A stretch of DNA of 55,425 nt, from contig CAJOKX010000008.1 in the NCBI GenBank assembly GCA_905235415.1, forward strand, positions 1-55,425. Reading direction: 5' to 3'. Source of the DNA: an uncultured Lachnospiraceae bacterium. GTDB lineage: Bacteria > Bacillota > Clostridia > Lachnospirales > Lachnospiraceae. How positions within the stretch are numbered: the first letter of the stretch is position 1; each line of letters starts with the position of its first letter. Positions 24,804 through 33,713 of the stretch are shown in pieces. The notes under the pieces were generated by a model that was given only the letters and a program-made list of their open reading frames with translations, did no database searches and was not told the DNA's origin. Position numbers and translations under genes: made by a program.

Positions 24804-24971
24804 CTTCGGGAGCATTGAGATTCGGAGCACTGATAACCGAAGCACTGAGATCCGGAGCCCTGACATCGGGAGCACTGACATCGGGAGCACTGAGATCCGG
24901 AGCCTGATATCCGGAGCCTGACGTTCGGAGTACTGAGATCCGGAGCCTGAGATCCGGAGCACTGACCTATG
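24795..24971. repeat. 15-bp tandem repeat array joining two genes, 12 units
   Basis: Twelve units of GAGCACTGAGATCCG type (15 bp, three of them 14 bp) run from inside the last codons of trmO to the start codon of the LRR gene, where the last unit reads GAGCACTGACCTATG. Each unit carries a GGAG at its junction with the next. The copy at 24956-24959 is the only ribosome-site candidate for the next gene. Confidence 0.9.
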
Positions 24972-26054
24972 GAGTATGCAGAATACATCGATAAAAATGA
25001 ATATGTTATCCTGTACCGGTTATACGGGGAAGGCGGCGTAGCGGAGATCCCGCAGACGATCTGCGGAAAGACGGTAAAGATCCTCGCGGACCATCTGTTT
25101 GCAAACGAGCCGTCTGTCCAGTATGACAAAGGGCAGATCCGGCGCTGTGCGCTGAATGGTCTCCCGGGGGAGGAGAGCCCGGAAGATAAGGCAGCAGACA
25201 GGGCAGAAGACACGGCAGAAGATCCGGCAGCAGACACGGCAAGCCCTGTCCGGGAAAAGGCACTGTGCGGGGCATCTGTCGAGATGATCCGGATTCCGGA
25301 GGGCGTGGAGGCGGTCGGCAATTACGCCTTCTATGGATGCCAGAACCTGAAGGAGGTTTCATTTCCATCGACGATGAAGCGCATCGGCTATGGGATGTTC
25401 AACGGGTGCGGCAGGGTGCGCCGGCTGGAGTTTCATCTGGAGGACAATGGAGATCGCAGGGCGGACATTCCGTGCAGCGAGCAGACCCCGCCGATTATGA
25501 AAGAAGTGCTGGACGCTGTGTCTGACAGAATCGAGGCCGTCGTCCGGTGCGGCGCGCAGGAGCTGTGGCGTCTGACCTTCCCGGATTATTACGAAGAGGG
25601 CAGGGAAAATACCCCCGCCCGCATCATTGAGATCGTCTATCACGGGACGGGCTATCAGTACCGCAACTGTTTTCTGAACCGGAGGATCCAGCCCGGAAAA
25701 TACGATGAGGTATTCCCGTATGCGCAGGCACAGGAGAGTACGGATACCTGCATCTCCATCGCGCGGAACCGTCTGCGCTGTGCGCCGGAGCCGGCGGAAA
25801 AATGGATGAACAGATACATCGAATATCTTCGATCTGAAGAGAGGGCGCTGATGGAGGCGGTCCTTTCCGACACGGAACATGATCCGGTCGGGGAGCTGAA
25901 GATCCTAAGCTGTGCCGGATTCTTTACATCGAGCAATATCGATTCATTTATAGAAACCGCATCGCAGCACAGGCGCTCTGATGCAGTCAGCTTCCTGATG
26001 AATGTGAAGCATCAGCAGTTTAGCTCCGCGCGCGCGGGCAGATACGAACTATAA
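24969..26054 (+). CDS. BspA-like leucine-rich repeat protein
   Basis: The 361-residue soluble protein has LRR_5-type units: VAEIPQTICGKTVKILADHLFANEP near the N-terminus, VEMIRIPEGVEAVGNYAFYGCQNLKEVSFPSTMKRIGYGMFNGCGRVRRLEF at about 99-150. Between these lies a low-complexity insert (DKAADRAEDTAEDPAADTAS). The C-terminal 210 residues are not repeat-like and include a helical region around RYIEYLRSEERALMEAVLSDTEHD. There is no signal peptide, so unlike most BspA proteins it should be intracellular. It heads an operon with a VWA-like protein and a MoxR ATPase, a pairing typical of ATP-driven assembly or remodelling modules. The LRR protein may be their adaptor or client. Its ribosome site comes from the upstream repeat. 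Confidence 0.78.
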   Translation: MEYAEYIDKNEYVILYRLYGEGGVAEIPQTICGKTVKILADHLFANEPSVQYDKGQIRRCALNGLPGEESPEDKAADRAEDTAEDPAADTASPVREKALCGASVEMIRIPEGVEAVGNYAFYGCQNLKEVSFPSTMKRIGYGMFNGCGRVRRLEFHLEDNGDRRADIPCSEQTPPIMKEVLDAVSDRIEAVVRCGAQELWRLTFPDYYEEGRENTPARIIEIVYHGTGYQYRNCFLNRRIQPGKYDEVFPYAQAQESTDTCISIARNRLRCAPEPAEKWMNRYIEYLRSEERALMEAVLSDTEHDPVGELKILSCAGFFTSSNIDSFIETASQHRRSDAVSFLMNVKHQQFSSARAGRYEL

Positions 26055-26075
26055 AGAATAAACCCGGGTGGGCCT

Positions 26076-27452
26076 ATGGATGTGAGAGAGGACATCGGGC
26101 GCAGATTTACGGATGTTTCGATCGACATCCTGACTGCGAGCCGCAATGAACTGTATATGGATCAGCACTACCTGGCGCTTGCGCTGGGAGGGCTGGAGTT
26201 TGCGGTCACGACGCAGATAGAGGGGATCGGGACGGACGGAAATGTTCTTGCCGTCCATCCGAAAGCGCTCGCGGATCTCTACCGGACAAGCCGGATCGCG
26301 GTCAACCGGATCTTTCTCCATCAGGTCTACCACTGCCTGTTCCGTCACATTTTCAAGCGGATCCGTCCGCAGAAGGAGATCTGGATGCTCTCGTGCGACA
26401 TCGCGGTGGAGCTTCTGATCGACAGCCAGGACAACCGCTCCACAAGGGCGCCGAGAAGCCGGCTTCGGGAAAATGTGCGGCAGGAACTTAGCGCTTCGCT
26501 GCATGTCCTCAACGCGGAGGGGATCTACAGGGTCCTGACAGACAAGCCCTGTGACCCGGCCAGGATCAGCGCCCTCATGCAGGAATTCTGTGTCGACGAT
26601 CACAGCCTGTGGCCTGCGTGGAGCCTGGATGAGAAACGGCCCCATCTTCCGCCGAAAAGTCTGCTCCTGAAAAAGAAATGGGATGATATCTCTGCGAAGA
26701 CGCAGACGGATATGGAAAGCTTTTCCTCAGAGGCCGCCGCCTCTTCCGGGGATCTTCTGGAGGAGACCCGGATCGAAAACCGTGAGCGGATTTCCTACCG
26801 CTCATTTCTGCGCAAGTTTGCGGCGATCCGGGAGGAGATGCACATAGACATGGATTCCTGGGACAGTATCCTCTATACGTTCGGACTGTCGATGTATGGC
26901 AACATGCCGCTCATAGAACCGCTGGAGAGCCGGGAGGTCAAAAAGATCGACGAGTTCGTGATCGTGATCGACACGTCCATGTCGGTTTCGGGCGCCCTGG
27001 TGCACAGTTTCCTGGAGCAGACCTACAGCGTCCTGAGCGAGTCAGAGAGCTATCTGCACAAGGTCCATATCCGGATCCTGCAGTGCGATGAGCAGGTCCT
27101 GTCGGATGTAAAGATCACATCGCAGGAAGAGCTGGCCGCCTATATGGATCATTTCCGTCTGACGGGAGGCGGCGGCACCGACTTCAGACCCGCGTTTGAA
27201 TATGTGAACCGGCTGATCGGCGAGAATCAGTTTCAGGACCTCCGGGGGCTTCTTTATTTTACAGACGGCAAGGGGATCTATCCGAAGAAAAAGCCCCCCT
27301 ATGAGACAGCCTTTATCTTCTGCGAGGAAAAATGTGATGCGGGAGGTGTTCCGCCCTGGGCGATCCGCCTGGTCCTTCCCAGGGAAGATACCAAAGTCGA
27401 TGAGAAAGAACTTGGCAGCGCCCGGTTTGTGTGGGCGGAGGAGCAGCTATGA
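26076..27452 (+). CDS. VWA-like domain protein with N-terminal metallopeptidase-like domain (DUF2201 type)
   Basis: The 458-residue protein has an N-terminal domain with HQVYHCLFRHIF (about residues 87-98), an HxxxH-like zinc motif as in the putative metallopeptidase region of DUF2201 proteins, and SCDIAVELLIDSQ just after. The C-terminal 150 residues form a VWA-like fold with MIDAS residues: VIDTSMSVSG (DxSxS), TGGGGTDFRP (the Thr) and LYFTDGKG (the Asp). It overlaps the ATPase gene by four bases (ATGA). VWA proteins coupled to MoxR ATPases act in metal insertion or complex assembly in other systems; the client here is unknown. It is cytoplasmic by sequence. Confidence 0.85.
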   Translation: MDVREDIGRRFTDVSIDILTASRNELYMDQHYLALALGGLEFAVTTQIEGIGTDGNVLAVHPKALADLYRTSRIAVNRIFLHQVYHCLFRHIFKRIRPQKEIWMLSCDIAVELLIDSQDNRSTRAPRSRLRENVRQELSASLHVLNAEGIYRVLTDKPCDPARISALMQEFCVDDHSLWPAWSLDEKRPHLPPKSLLLKKKWDDISAKTQTDMESFSSEAAASSGDLLEETRIENRERISYRSFLRKFAAIREEMHIDMDSWDSILYTFGLSMYGNMPLIEPLESREVKKIDEFVIVIDTSMSVSGALVHSFLEQTYSVLSESESYLHKVHIRILQCDEQVLSDVKITSQEELAAYMDHFRLTGGGGTDFRPAFEYVNRLIGENQFQDLRGLLYFTDGKGIYPKKKPPYETAFIFCEEKCDAGGVPPWAIRLVLPREDTKVDEKELGSARFVWAEEQL

Positions 27453-28990
27453 ATATCAGACGCGCAAAACAGGAGATCATGAATACCATCGAGGCCTATC
27501 TGGAGAAGGACGAGTACGGGGACTATAAGATCCCGGAGATCCGGCAGAGGCCGGTGCTTCTCATGGGACCTCCCGGAATCGGCAAGACGCAGATCATGGA
27601 ACAGATCGCCGGGGAGAGCGATCTGGCGCTGGTTGCCTACACGATCACGCACCATACCCGGCAGAGCGCAGTGGGGCTTCCGTACATAACAAAGAAGATC
27701 TACGGGGGCAGGGAATACCAGGTTACGGAATACACGATGAGCGAGATCATCGCTTCGGTCTGCGATACCATGGAAGCCTCCGGCAAGAAGGAGGGGATCC
27801 TGTTCATCGACGAGATCAACTGTGTCTCGGAGACGCTCGCGCCGACCATGCTGCAGTTTTTGCAGCAGAAGACCTTCGGCAACCAGAAGGTTCCGCAGGG
27901 ATGGATCATCGTCTCTGCCGGCAATCCGCCCGAGTACAATAAGTCTGTCCGGGACTTTGACGTGGTCACGCTCGATAGGGTGAAGGTGATCGACGTGGAC
28001 CCGGATTTCGAGGTGTGGAAAGCGTATGCGTACGAGGCCGGTATCCACAATGCAGTGATTTCCTATCTGGACATGCACAGGGAGAACTTCTTCCGCTGCG
28101 AGAGTACGGTGGACGGAAAGCGCTTTGTGACCGCCAGAGGCTGGGAGGACCTGTCCCAGATCATCTGCGCCTATGAGCGGACCGGCCGGAAGGTTGACAC
28201 AGAGGTCGTTGTCCAGTACCTGCAGTATCCGAAGATCGCGCAGGATTTCGCCAACTATCTGGAACTGTTCTATAAATACCGCAGGGACTACCATGTGGAC
28301 AGCATCCTGTCCGGAGAGATTCCGGAGGAGACGCTGAACAGACTTCGGTACGCGCCGTTTGACGAGCGTCTCCAGATCGTATCGCTTCTGCTGGCGCGGC
28401 TGTGCGGAAGCTTCAGGCAGGTGCGCGCATCTGACAGGGAAGTCTCCCACCTGTATTCATTTCTCAGATCCTGCAGGGAGGGGGAGGGAAATGAAGCCTC
28501 CGGGACGTTTCAGGGCGCCGCGCGCTATGAAGCGCTTCTGAATGACCTGAAGAAGACGGTGCGCGCGCGCATCGATGCAGGGCAGAATGAGAAGGAACTG
28601 AAGGAAGAGTACAGGGGCGTATTCCGGACCCTGGAGGAATGGCTTCCTGCAGTGCAGCGTGCGCCAAAAGAGGAAGCCTGGGAGATGCTCCGCAGCAGAT
28701 TCTCCGGGGTGCGCGATGACCTGGAGGCGCAGATTCAGAGCGCATCGGAACTGCTGGAATATGCGTTTGACTTCATGGAGGCCGCCTTCTCAGAGAGCCA
28801 GGAGATGGTCTTCTTTATCACGGAGCTTTCCGCCAATGCAGACGCCATGTGGCTGATCGGGGAGACGGAGTGTCCGCGGTATTACCGCTACAACAAGGCG
28901 CTTCTGTTTGAGGACAGAGGCGCGGAGATCAGAAAGCAGCTGGATGAGATCCGCTCGGAGATGAACGGCGCACTTCCGGATCAGCCCTGA
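27449..28990 (+). CDS. MoxR family AAA+ ATPase
   Basis: ATG 27449 follows GGAGGAG inside the end of the VWA gene and is preferred over the ORF-track start at 27431. The 513-residue protein has Walker A MGPPGIGKTQ (about residues 37-46), Walker B ILFIDEINC (about 116-124), sensor 1 WIIVSAGNPPEYN and a lid region, matching MoxR/dynein-related AAA+ proteins. The C-terminal 190 residues are helical and coiled-coil rich (NDLKKTVRARIDAGQNEKELKEEY) and longer than in typical MoxR proteins. Together with the VWA-like and LRR proteins it forms a three-gene operon. It likely supplies the force for loading or remodelling a partner. Regulation is not visible beyond the upstream trmO promoters. Confidence 0.88.
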   Translation: MNIRRAKQEIMNTIEAYLEKDEYGDYKIPEIRQRPVLLMGPPGIGKTQIMEQIAGESDLALVAYTITHHTRQSAVGLPYITKKIYGGREYQVTEYTMSEIIASVCDTMEASGKKEGILFIDEINCVSETLAPTMLQFLQQKTFGNQKVPQGWIIVSAGNPPEYNKSVRDFDVVTLDRVKVIDVDPDFEVWKAYAYEAGIHNAVISYLDMHRENFFRCESTVDGKRFVTARGWEDLSQIICAYERTGRKVDTEVVVQYLQYPKIAQDFANYLELFYKYRRDYHVDSILSGEIPEETLNRLRYAPFDERLQIVSLLLARLCGSFRQVRASDREVSHLYSFLRSCREGEGNEASGTFQGAARYEALLNDLKKTVRARIDAGQNEKELKEEYRGVFRTLEEWLPAVQRAPKEEAWEMLRSRFSGVRDDLEAQIQSASELLEYAFDFMEAAFSESQEMVFFITELSANADAMWLIGETECPRYYRYNKALLFEDRGAEIRKQLDEIRSEMNGALPDQP

Positions 28991-29095
28991 GCATCAATAT
29001 GCCGAGCCGGTCGTCTTCCGGAAGCCGGATCTCCCCTTGCGTGATCTGCATCAGGCGGACCATCTCTTCCGCCCGTCTTTGAGGGCATGGGAGCC

Positions 29096-29172
29096 GGCGG
29101 CGGGACAAGGGTTTGTCACCCGCCGCTGAGTGAAGAGTGATAGAACCCACCGCCTGCTAAGGCGGTGGGTTC
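29096..29172. mobile_element. Possible IS200/IS605-type right-end remnant: two strong hairpins
   Basis: Between the convergent ATPase and murI genes, GCGGCGGG pairs with CCCGCCGC around an ACAA/TTGT core. A second hairpin, GAACCCACCGCCT-GCTA-AGGCGGTGGGTTC, has a perfect 13-bp stem (29143-29172). Neither has a T-run. The layout with a final hairpin ending in GGGTTCA resembles right ends of IS200/IS605 elements. No transposase or TnpB frame is present. They may equally be stable 3'-end structures. Confidence 0.35.
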
Positions 29173-29194
29173 ATCGGCTGAATTATATTATCTA

Positions 29195-29977
29195 TCAGGA
29201 AATGGAGGCAGTCTCCAGGAGCATTCTGCACAGTGCGGTTTTCTCCGGGAGGCTGTCTTTTATCTGTACAGACCCCGGGGTTGTGTGCGCGGACAGAAAC
29301 CCGGACTCCCGCAGGCGTCTCTGCAGTTCCCGGGCGGTTCCCGCGCCGCCGTCGAAGATGCGCACAGAAGGCCCGGCAATCTGGCGGATCAGGGGCCTGA
29401 CAAACGGATAATGCGTGCATCCGAGCACGATGGCGTCCGGATGATGCTCTGTGAGGGCGGGCGTCAGGAGGTCCTGCAGGTACTGTCTGACCTGCGGGGT
29501 GTCCAGGCATCCCTGCTCGACATATTCCATCAGACCGGGACATGCGAGCGGGATCACGTCGGCCCGGTCGCTGTATTTTCCAAGTAGGTCCCGGAACTTG
29601 TCGCCGGCAACGGTAAGAGGCGTCGCCATCACGATCACCGAGGGGTGCTGCGCCATGAGGGCGGCAGGCTTCAGGGCAGGTTCGATGCCGATGACCGGGA
29701 TGTCCGTATAGATCTCTCTCAGCGGCCGGATCGCCGCGCTTGTGGCCGTGTTGCAGGCGATCACCAGGGCTTTGATGCCCTGCGCGTACAGATGCGCTGC
29801 ATGCTCCAGCGTGAGCGCGCGGATCTCTTCGATCTTCCGGGTCCCGTAGGGAGCGTTTGCAGAATCTCCGAAGTACAGATACTGCTCCGCGGGCATCAGC
29901 GCGACGGCTTCCTTGAGCACACTGATCCCGCCTACGCCGGAATCAAAGAATGCAATTGGCAGGTCTCTTCTGTCCAT
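29195..29977 (-). CDS. murI: Glutamate racemase
   Basis: MurI converts L-glutamate to D-glutamate for peptidoglycan. The 260-residue protein has both catalytic cysteines, in IACNTATSAA (about residue 74) and LGCTHYPFVRP (about residue 185). It also has the N-terminal FFDSGVGGISVL and GDSANAPYGTR loops and the C-terminal FDGGAGTARELQRRL. Length and motif spacing match the family. The gene lies eight bases downstream of the YigZ-type gene on the minus strand, so the two form an operon. The PBP gene diverges from the other end, placing two cell-wall functions side by side. Confidence 0.94.
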   Translation of the reverse strand: MDRRDLPIAFFDSGVGGISVLKEAVALMPAEQYLYFGDSANAPYGTRKIEEIRALTLEHAAHLYAQGIKALVIACNTATSAAIRPLREIYTDIPVIGIEPALKPAALMAQHPSVIVMATPLTVAGDKFRDLLGKYSDRADVIPLACPGLMEYVEQGCLDTPQVRQYLQDLLTPALTEHHPDAIVLGCTHYPFVRPLIRQIAGPSVRIFDGGAGTARELQRRLRESGFLSAHTTPGSVQIKDSLPEKTALCRMLLETASIS

Positions 29978-29985
29978 CTGTCTCC

Positions 29986-30651
29986 TCAGAATATTTTCGC
30001 GAAATAATCATCTTCAAGCAGGACGGCTTCGCCTTCGGAGGATGCATACCGCACGGGATCCTCCGCAAGGAAGAGGGCCCTTCCGCCGGTCTTGTCCGTG
30101 ATCTCTGTCTTCAGGGCGCCGGCCTGCGCGGCAGGGACGAGCGTCGTGATCTCTACCGTATCCGTGTAGGACGTATCCGTAACCGGCAGGGATCTCTGCG
30201 CGAGAATGTACTGGATCTTTCCGATCCCGTTGTAATCCGTTCCGATCTTCAGGCACAGGCCTTCCGTGCACTCGCTCAGGGTGCATGCGTTCAACGCCTC
30301 CTGCACCGCTGCGGAGTAGGCGCGCACCAGGCCGCCGGTCCCGAGCAGGACCCCTCCGAAATAGCGGGTCACCACTGCAAGGGCGTTGGTGACGCCGGCT
30401 CCGGACAGTACGCTGAGCATGGGGCGTCCGGCAGTCCCGGCGGGCTCCCCGTCATCGCTGCAGCGGGAGAATTCTCCGCGCTCGCCGATGACCATGGCGC
30501 TGCAGTTGTGCCTTGCGTCCCAGTACTGCTTCCTGATTGCGGCGATCTTTTCATTTGCCTCATCAGGCGTCCTGACCGCATAAACCGTCGCAATGAAGCG
30601 CGATTTTTTTTCTGTAATCTCGGCGCTTCCTTCTCGTAAAATGATCTTCAC
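29986..30651 (-). CDS. YigZ/IMPACT family protein (UPF0029)
   Basis: I use GTG 30651, giving 221 residues beginning VKIILREGSAEITEKKSRFIATV, which aligns with the usual start of YigZ proteins. The ORF-track TTG at 30690 adds 13 odd residues. The IMPACT domain is clear: DDGEPAGTAGRPMLSVLSGAGVTNALAVVTRYFGGVLLGTGGLVRAYSAAVQEAL. The C-terminal 80 residues form the YigZ second domain, with DYNGIGKIQYILAQ. Members of the family regulate translation in eukaryotes and have an unclear, possibly RNA-related role in bacteria. It is the first gene of the murI operon. Confidence 0.88.
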   Translation of the reverse strand: MKIILREGSAEITEKKSRFIATVYAVRTPDEANEKIAAIRKQYWDARHNCSAMVIGERGEFSRCSDDGEPAGTAGRPMLSVLSGAGVTNALAVVTRYFGGVLLGTGGLVRAYSAAVQEALNACTLSECTEGLCLKIGTDYNGIGKIQYILAQRSLPVTDTSYTDTVEITTLVPAAQAGALKTEITDKTGGRALFLAEDPVRYASSEGEAVLLEDDYFAKIF

Positions 30652-30844
30652 GTTTATAAAAACCTTAAGGAATATCCAACATTGATCCAACGATATGGTT
30701 ATACAATAATCAGGGTAAGGCAGTCAACTCAGCCGGCGGAGCGCTCTGAAGAAGATGGTGCCGGCGCACCCGGCGCGGCAGGAGGACCGAGGCGTTCCTG
30801 AACCGGTGCGCCCTCGCCGGATTCCGGAAGGAAAGTGCACAGCT

Positions 30845-33622
30845 ATGTACGATTACACGTCCAGAGGAATTGAAAAAAAGCTGCGTCCGCACACAGGACG
30901 AAAGAGTGTGAAGAAGGCAGTCTCCGCGTTTCTGAAACTGCTCCTGATCGTGATCATCGCGGCAGCGGTCGGGACAGGGATCTATGCATACACACGCATG
31001 TCCGCGATCATCAGCAGCGCGCCGGACATTTCCGGGATGACCCTCGCGCCTGTACGGTCGGCAACCTATATCTGCAATCAGGAGGGCAAACGGGTACAGA
31101 AACTGACGCTTCCGGAAGGAAACCGGGATCTTGTGAAGCTGGACGACGTGCCAAAGGATCTGCAGCATGCGGTGGTGGCGATTGAGGACGAGCGGTTCTA
31201 TGAGCACCACGGCATCGACCCGCGGGGGATCGTGAGGGCAGCGTTTCAGGGACTGACCAGCGGCTCATTTTCCCAGGGAGCCAGTACCATCACACAGCAG
31301 CTGCTGAAGAACACGGTGTTTCCCGACTGGATGGCGGAATCTACGTTTGAACAGAAGGTCGAGCGGAAACTGCAGGAACAGTACCTTGCGCTGAAGCTGG
31401 AGAAGACGATGAGCAAGGATCAGATCCTGGAGAACTATCTCAATATGATCAATCTGGGGGCGGGCTGTTTCGGCGTGCAGGTAGCGTCCTACCGGTATTT
31501 CGGCAAGTCCGTGAGCGACCTGACCCTCTCTGAGGACGCGGTCATTGCAGGGATCACGCAGAATCCGACCGCCTACAATCCCATCGTGTACCCCGAGAAC
31601 AATGAGAAGCGCCGGAAGATGGTGCTCGATTCCATGCTCCGCCAGGAATATATCACGACCGCGCAGTATGAGGAGGCGCTTGCAGATCCCGTGTATGAGC
31701 GGATCCGGACCAATGAGCAGTCGGTGGATACCAGCGGGTCCGTCTATACCTTCTACCAGGATGCGCTGATCGGACAGGTCATGCAGGATCTGCAGGATGA
31801 GCTGGCCTATACCTATCAGCAGGCGTATGAGGCGGTCTATTCCGGAGGGCTTCGCATCTATTCTGCGCAGGACGATGAGATGCAGAAGATCTGCGACGAG
31901 GAATTCGAGAACGCGGCCAATTTCCCGGAGGGGACGATGGTCGGCATCGATTACGCGCTGAGCGTGCAGGATGCGGATAAGGTTGTGACGGATTACGGGA
32001 ACAGCGACCTGCGCGCATTTATCAGGAAGAATCAGGATCCTTCCTTTAACCTGATGTTTGAATCCTCCGATGCGGCCAGAAAGAGCGCGGAGCAGTTCCG
32101 CCTCAGCGTCGTGAAAGAGAGCGACACAGTTCTCGGAGAGCGCATCACCATTACCCCGCAGCCGCAGGCGTCCTGCGTTGTCATAGACCAGTCGAACGGG
32201 CTTGTGAGGGCGCTGGTCGGAGGAAGAGGACAGAAGGAAGCCAGCCTGACTCTGAACCGGGCGTACTATACGATGCGCCAGCCCGGTTCCACCTTTAAGA
32301 TCCTCACGGCGTACGCGCCGGCGATCGACAGCGGACAGCTGACACTCGCATCGACCATTGTCGATGAACCGTACAACTATGAATTCGGAACGCCGGTCTA
32401 CAATGCGTCCAGAGACTATCAGGGAGAGGTCACGGTGCGGGAGGCGATTGTCCGCTCCATCAATGTTCCCGCCGTGAAGGTGCTGACGCAGATCACTCCG
32501 CAGACGGGGTATGACTTTGCAAAGAAGTTCGGGATTACCACACTGACGGATCATCTGGAGACCGATTCCGGGATCCTGACGGACGTCGGCCAGACGCTGG
32601 CACTGGGCGGAATCAGCCGGGGCGTGACCAACCTGGAACTGACCGGCGCGTACGCGGCGATTGCGAACATGGGCCATTACATTGCGCCGAAGTTTTATAC
32701 AGAGGTTGTGGATTCCTACGGCAACGTTCTTCTGGACAACACGGATCCGAAGAGCCGCACCGTGCTCCGGGAAGGAACGGCCGAGGTGCTCGCCAGCGCG
32801 ATGGAAGGGGTCATTGAGGATGAGGACGGTACCGCGCACGGACTGATCGACATGGCGCCGATGCCCTGTGCCGGAAAGACCGGGACGACGTCCGACTGGC
32901 GCGATTCCTGGTTCGTCGGGTATACGCCGGTATGCACCTGCGGGATCTGGGCAGGATATGACAACAATGAACAGATGCCGGATACCGGCACCTATCATAC
33001 CTACAGCCGGATTCTGTGGAATTCCATCATGAAGCGGATCAATGCCGGCCGCTCCGTCCAGACATTCAGGACGACGGGGGATACCGTGAAGGGACGGGTC
33101 TGCCCGAAGAGCCATATGGCGGCGGCGCCCGGATGCACCGGGGCGTATGAGGAGATCTTCGTACAGGGCACGCAGCCCATGTTTTACTGCGACATCCACG
33201 GAAACGGAGGATCCGTCAGCAGCGGAGACGGCAGCATGAGGCCGGAGGACAGGATTACGATCTTCAATACGGATCAGACAATCGATGTCAGCACGCCGCC
33301 TGCACCGCCGCAGGATACGCCCACCGTGCAGGAGGATCCGGTGACTGCGGGAAGCGGCCCGGGCGGCGCCCGCCAGGATACTTCACAGGGGCAGGTTATA
33401 CCGGATTCCGGCGCGCAGGCTGGCACCGGGCAGGATCAGGGGATTATCATCTACAACAGCGACGAGGGAACATACGGCGTGCAGGGAAACAGCGTGGTCC
33501 CGGAGCAGGGCTCCGGCCAGCCGTCCTACGTTTCTCCGGACAATGAAGGCCTTCCGGATGGCAGTACCTATCAGGATTCCGGAGCCGCCTCGGGCGCCGG
33601 GGAGATTGTGATCATCAACTGA
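30845..33622 (+). CDS. Class A penicillin-binding protein (transglycosylase/transpeptidase, PBP1A type)
   Basis: This bifunctional enzyme polymerises lipid II glycan strands and cross-links peptides outside the membrane. ATG 30845 follows AAGGAAAG. The 925-residue protein has a basic cytoplasmic tail and one membrane anchor (LLLIVIIAAAVGTGIYAY). Next comes a GT51 domain with VVAIEDERFYEHHGID and GASTITQQLLKN (catalytic Glu in EDERF), then a transpeptidase domain with SxxK in PGSTFK, SxN in RSINVPAVK and KTG in AGKTGTTSDWRD. A Gly/Pro/Gln-rich tail of about 150 residues, ending GEIVIIN, follows and probably extends into the wall. The ORF-track start at 30755 would put 30 residues before a better start. 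A bidirectional terminator follows. Confidence 0.94.
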   Translation: MYDYTSRGIEKKLRPHTGRKSVKKAVSAFLKLLLIVIIAAAVGTGIYAYTRMSAIISSAPDISGMTLAPVRSATYICNQEGKRVQKLTLPEGNRDLVKLDDVPKDLQHAVVAIEDERFYEHHGIDPRGIVRAAFQGLTSGSFSQGASTITQQLLKNTVFPDWMAESTFEQKVERKLQEQYLALKLEKTMSKDQILENYLNMINLGAGCFGVQVASYRYFGKSVSDLTLSEDAVIAGITQNPTAYNPIVYPENNEKRRKMVLDSMLRQEYITTAQYEEALADPVYERIRTNEQSVDTSGSVYTFYQDALIGQVMQDLQDELAYTYQQAYEAVYSGGLRIYSAQDDEMQKICDEEFENAANFPEGTMVGIDYALSVQDADKVVTDYGNSDLRAFIRKNQDPSFNLMFESSDAARKSAEQFRLSVVKESDTVLGERITITPQPQASCVVIDQSNGLVRALVGGRGQKEASLTLNRAYYTMRQPGSTFKILTAYAPAIDSGQLTLASTIVDEPYNYEFGTPVYNASRDYQGEVTVREAIVRSINVPAVKVLTQITPQTGYDFAKKFGITTLTDHLETDSGILTDVGQTLALGGISRGVTNLELTGAYAAIANMGHYIAPKFYTEVVDSYGNVLLDNTDPKSRTVLREGTAEVLASAMEGVIEDEDGTAHGLIDMAPMPCAGKTGTTSDWRDSWFVGYTPVCTCGIWAGYDNNEQMPDTGTYHTYSRILWNSIMKRINAGRSVQTFRTTGDTVKGRVCPKSHMAAAPGCTGAYEEIFVQGTQPMFYCDIHGNGGSVSSGDGSMRPEDRITIFNTDQTIDVSTPPAPPQDTPTVQEDPVTAGSGPGGARQDTSQGQVIPDSGAQAGTGQDQGIIIYNSDEGTYGVQGNSVVPEQGSGQPSYVSPDNEGLPDGSTYQDSGAASGAGEIVIIN

Positions 33623-33626
33623 CGTT

Positions 33627-33649
33627 CAAGTACGCTATCGGCGTACTTG
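33627..33649 (+). other. 9-bp stem hairpin after the PBP gene
   Basis: CAAGTACGC-TATCG-GCGTACTTG starts five bases after the stop codon and has no T-run. It may protect the mRNA end in front of the terminator that follows. Confidence 0.5.
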
Positions 33650-33658
33650 CGCCCGCAG

Positions 33659-33699
33659 AAAAAACGCATCGTACATCAGGATGCACGGTGCGTTTTCTG
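33659..33699. terminator. Bidirectional terminator between PBP and small membrane protein genes
   Basis: AAAACGCATCGT pairs with ACGGTGCGTTTT with one mismatch. A-rich and T-rich flanks on both sides let it serve both convergent genes. Confidence 0.8.
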
Positions 33700-33713
33700 A
33701 AAATCTTTTATGA

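Noticed and set aside
28929-29150. 73-residue minus-strand ORF containing EEMVRLMQITQGEIRLPEDD
   Set aside because: Looks protein-like in part, but it crosses the hairpins, overlaps the ATPase end and matches no family I know.
30682-30707. Promoter for the PBP gene (TTGATC and TACAAT)
   Set aside because: The spacer is only 14 bases, so the pair is not a credible promoter.
31265-33199. 644-residue minus-strand ORF opposite the PBP gene
   Set aside because: It is fully antisense to a PBP with all catalytic motifs and has no recognisable domain or ribosome site. Shadow frame.
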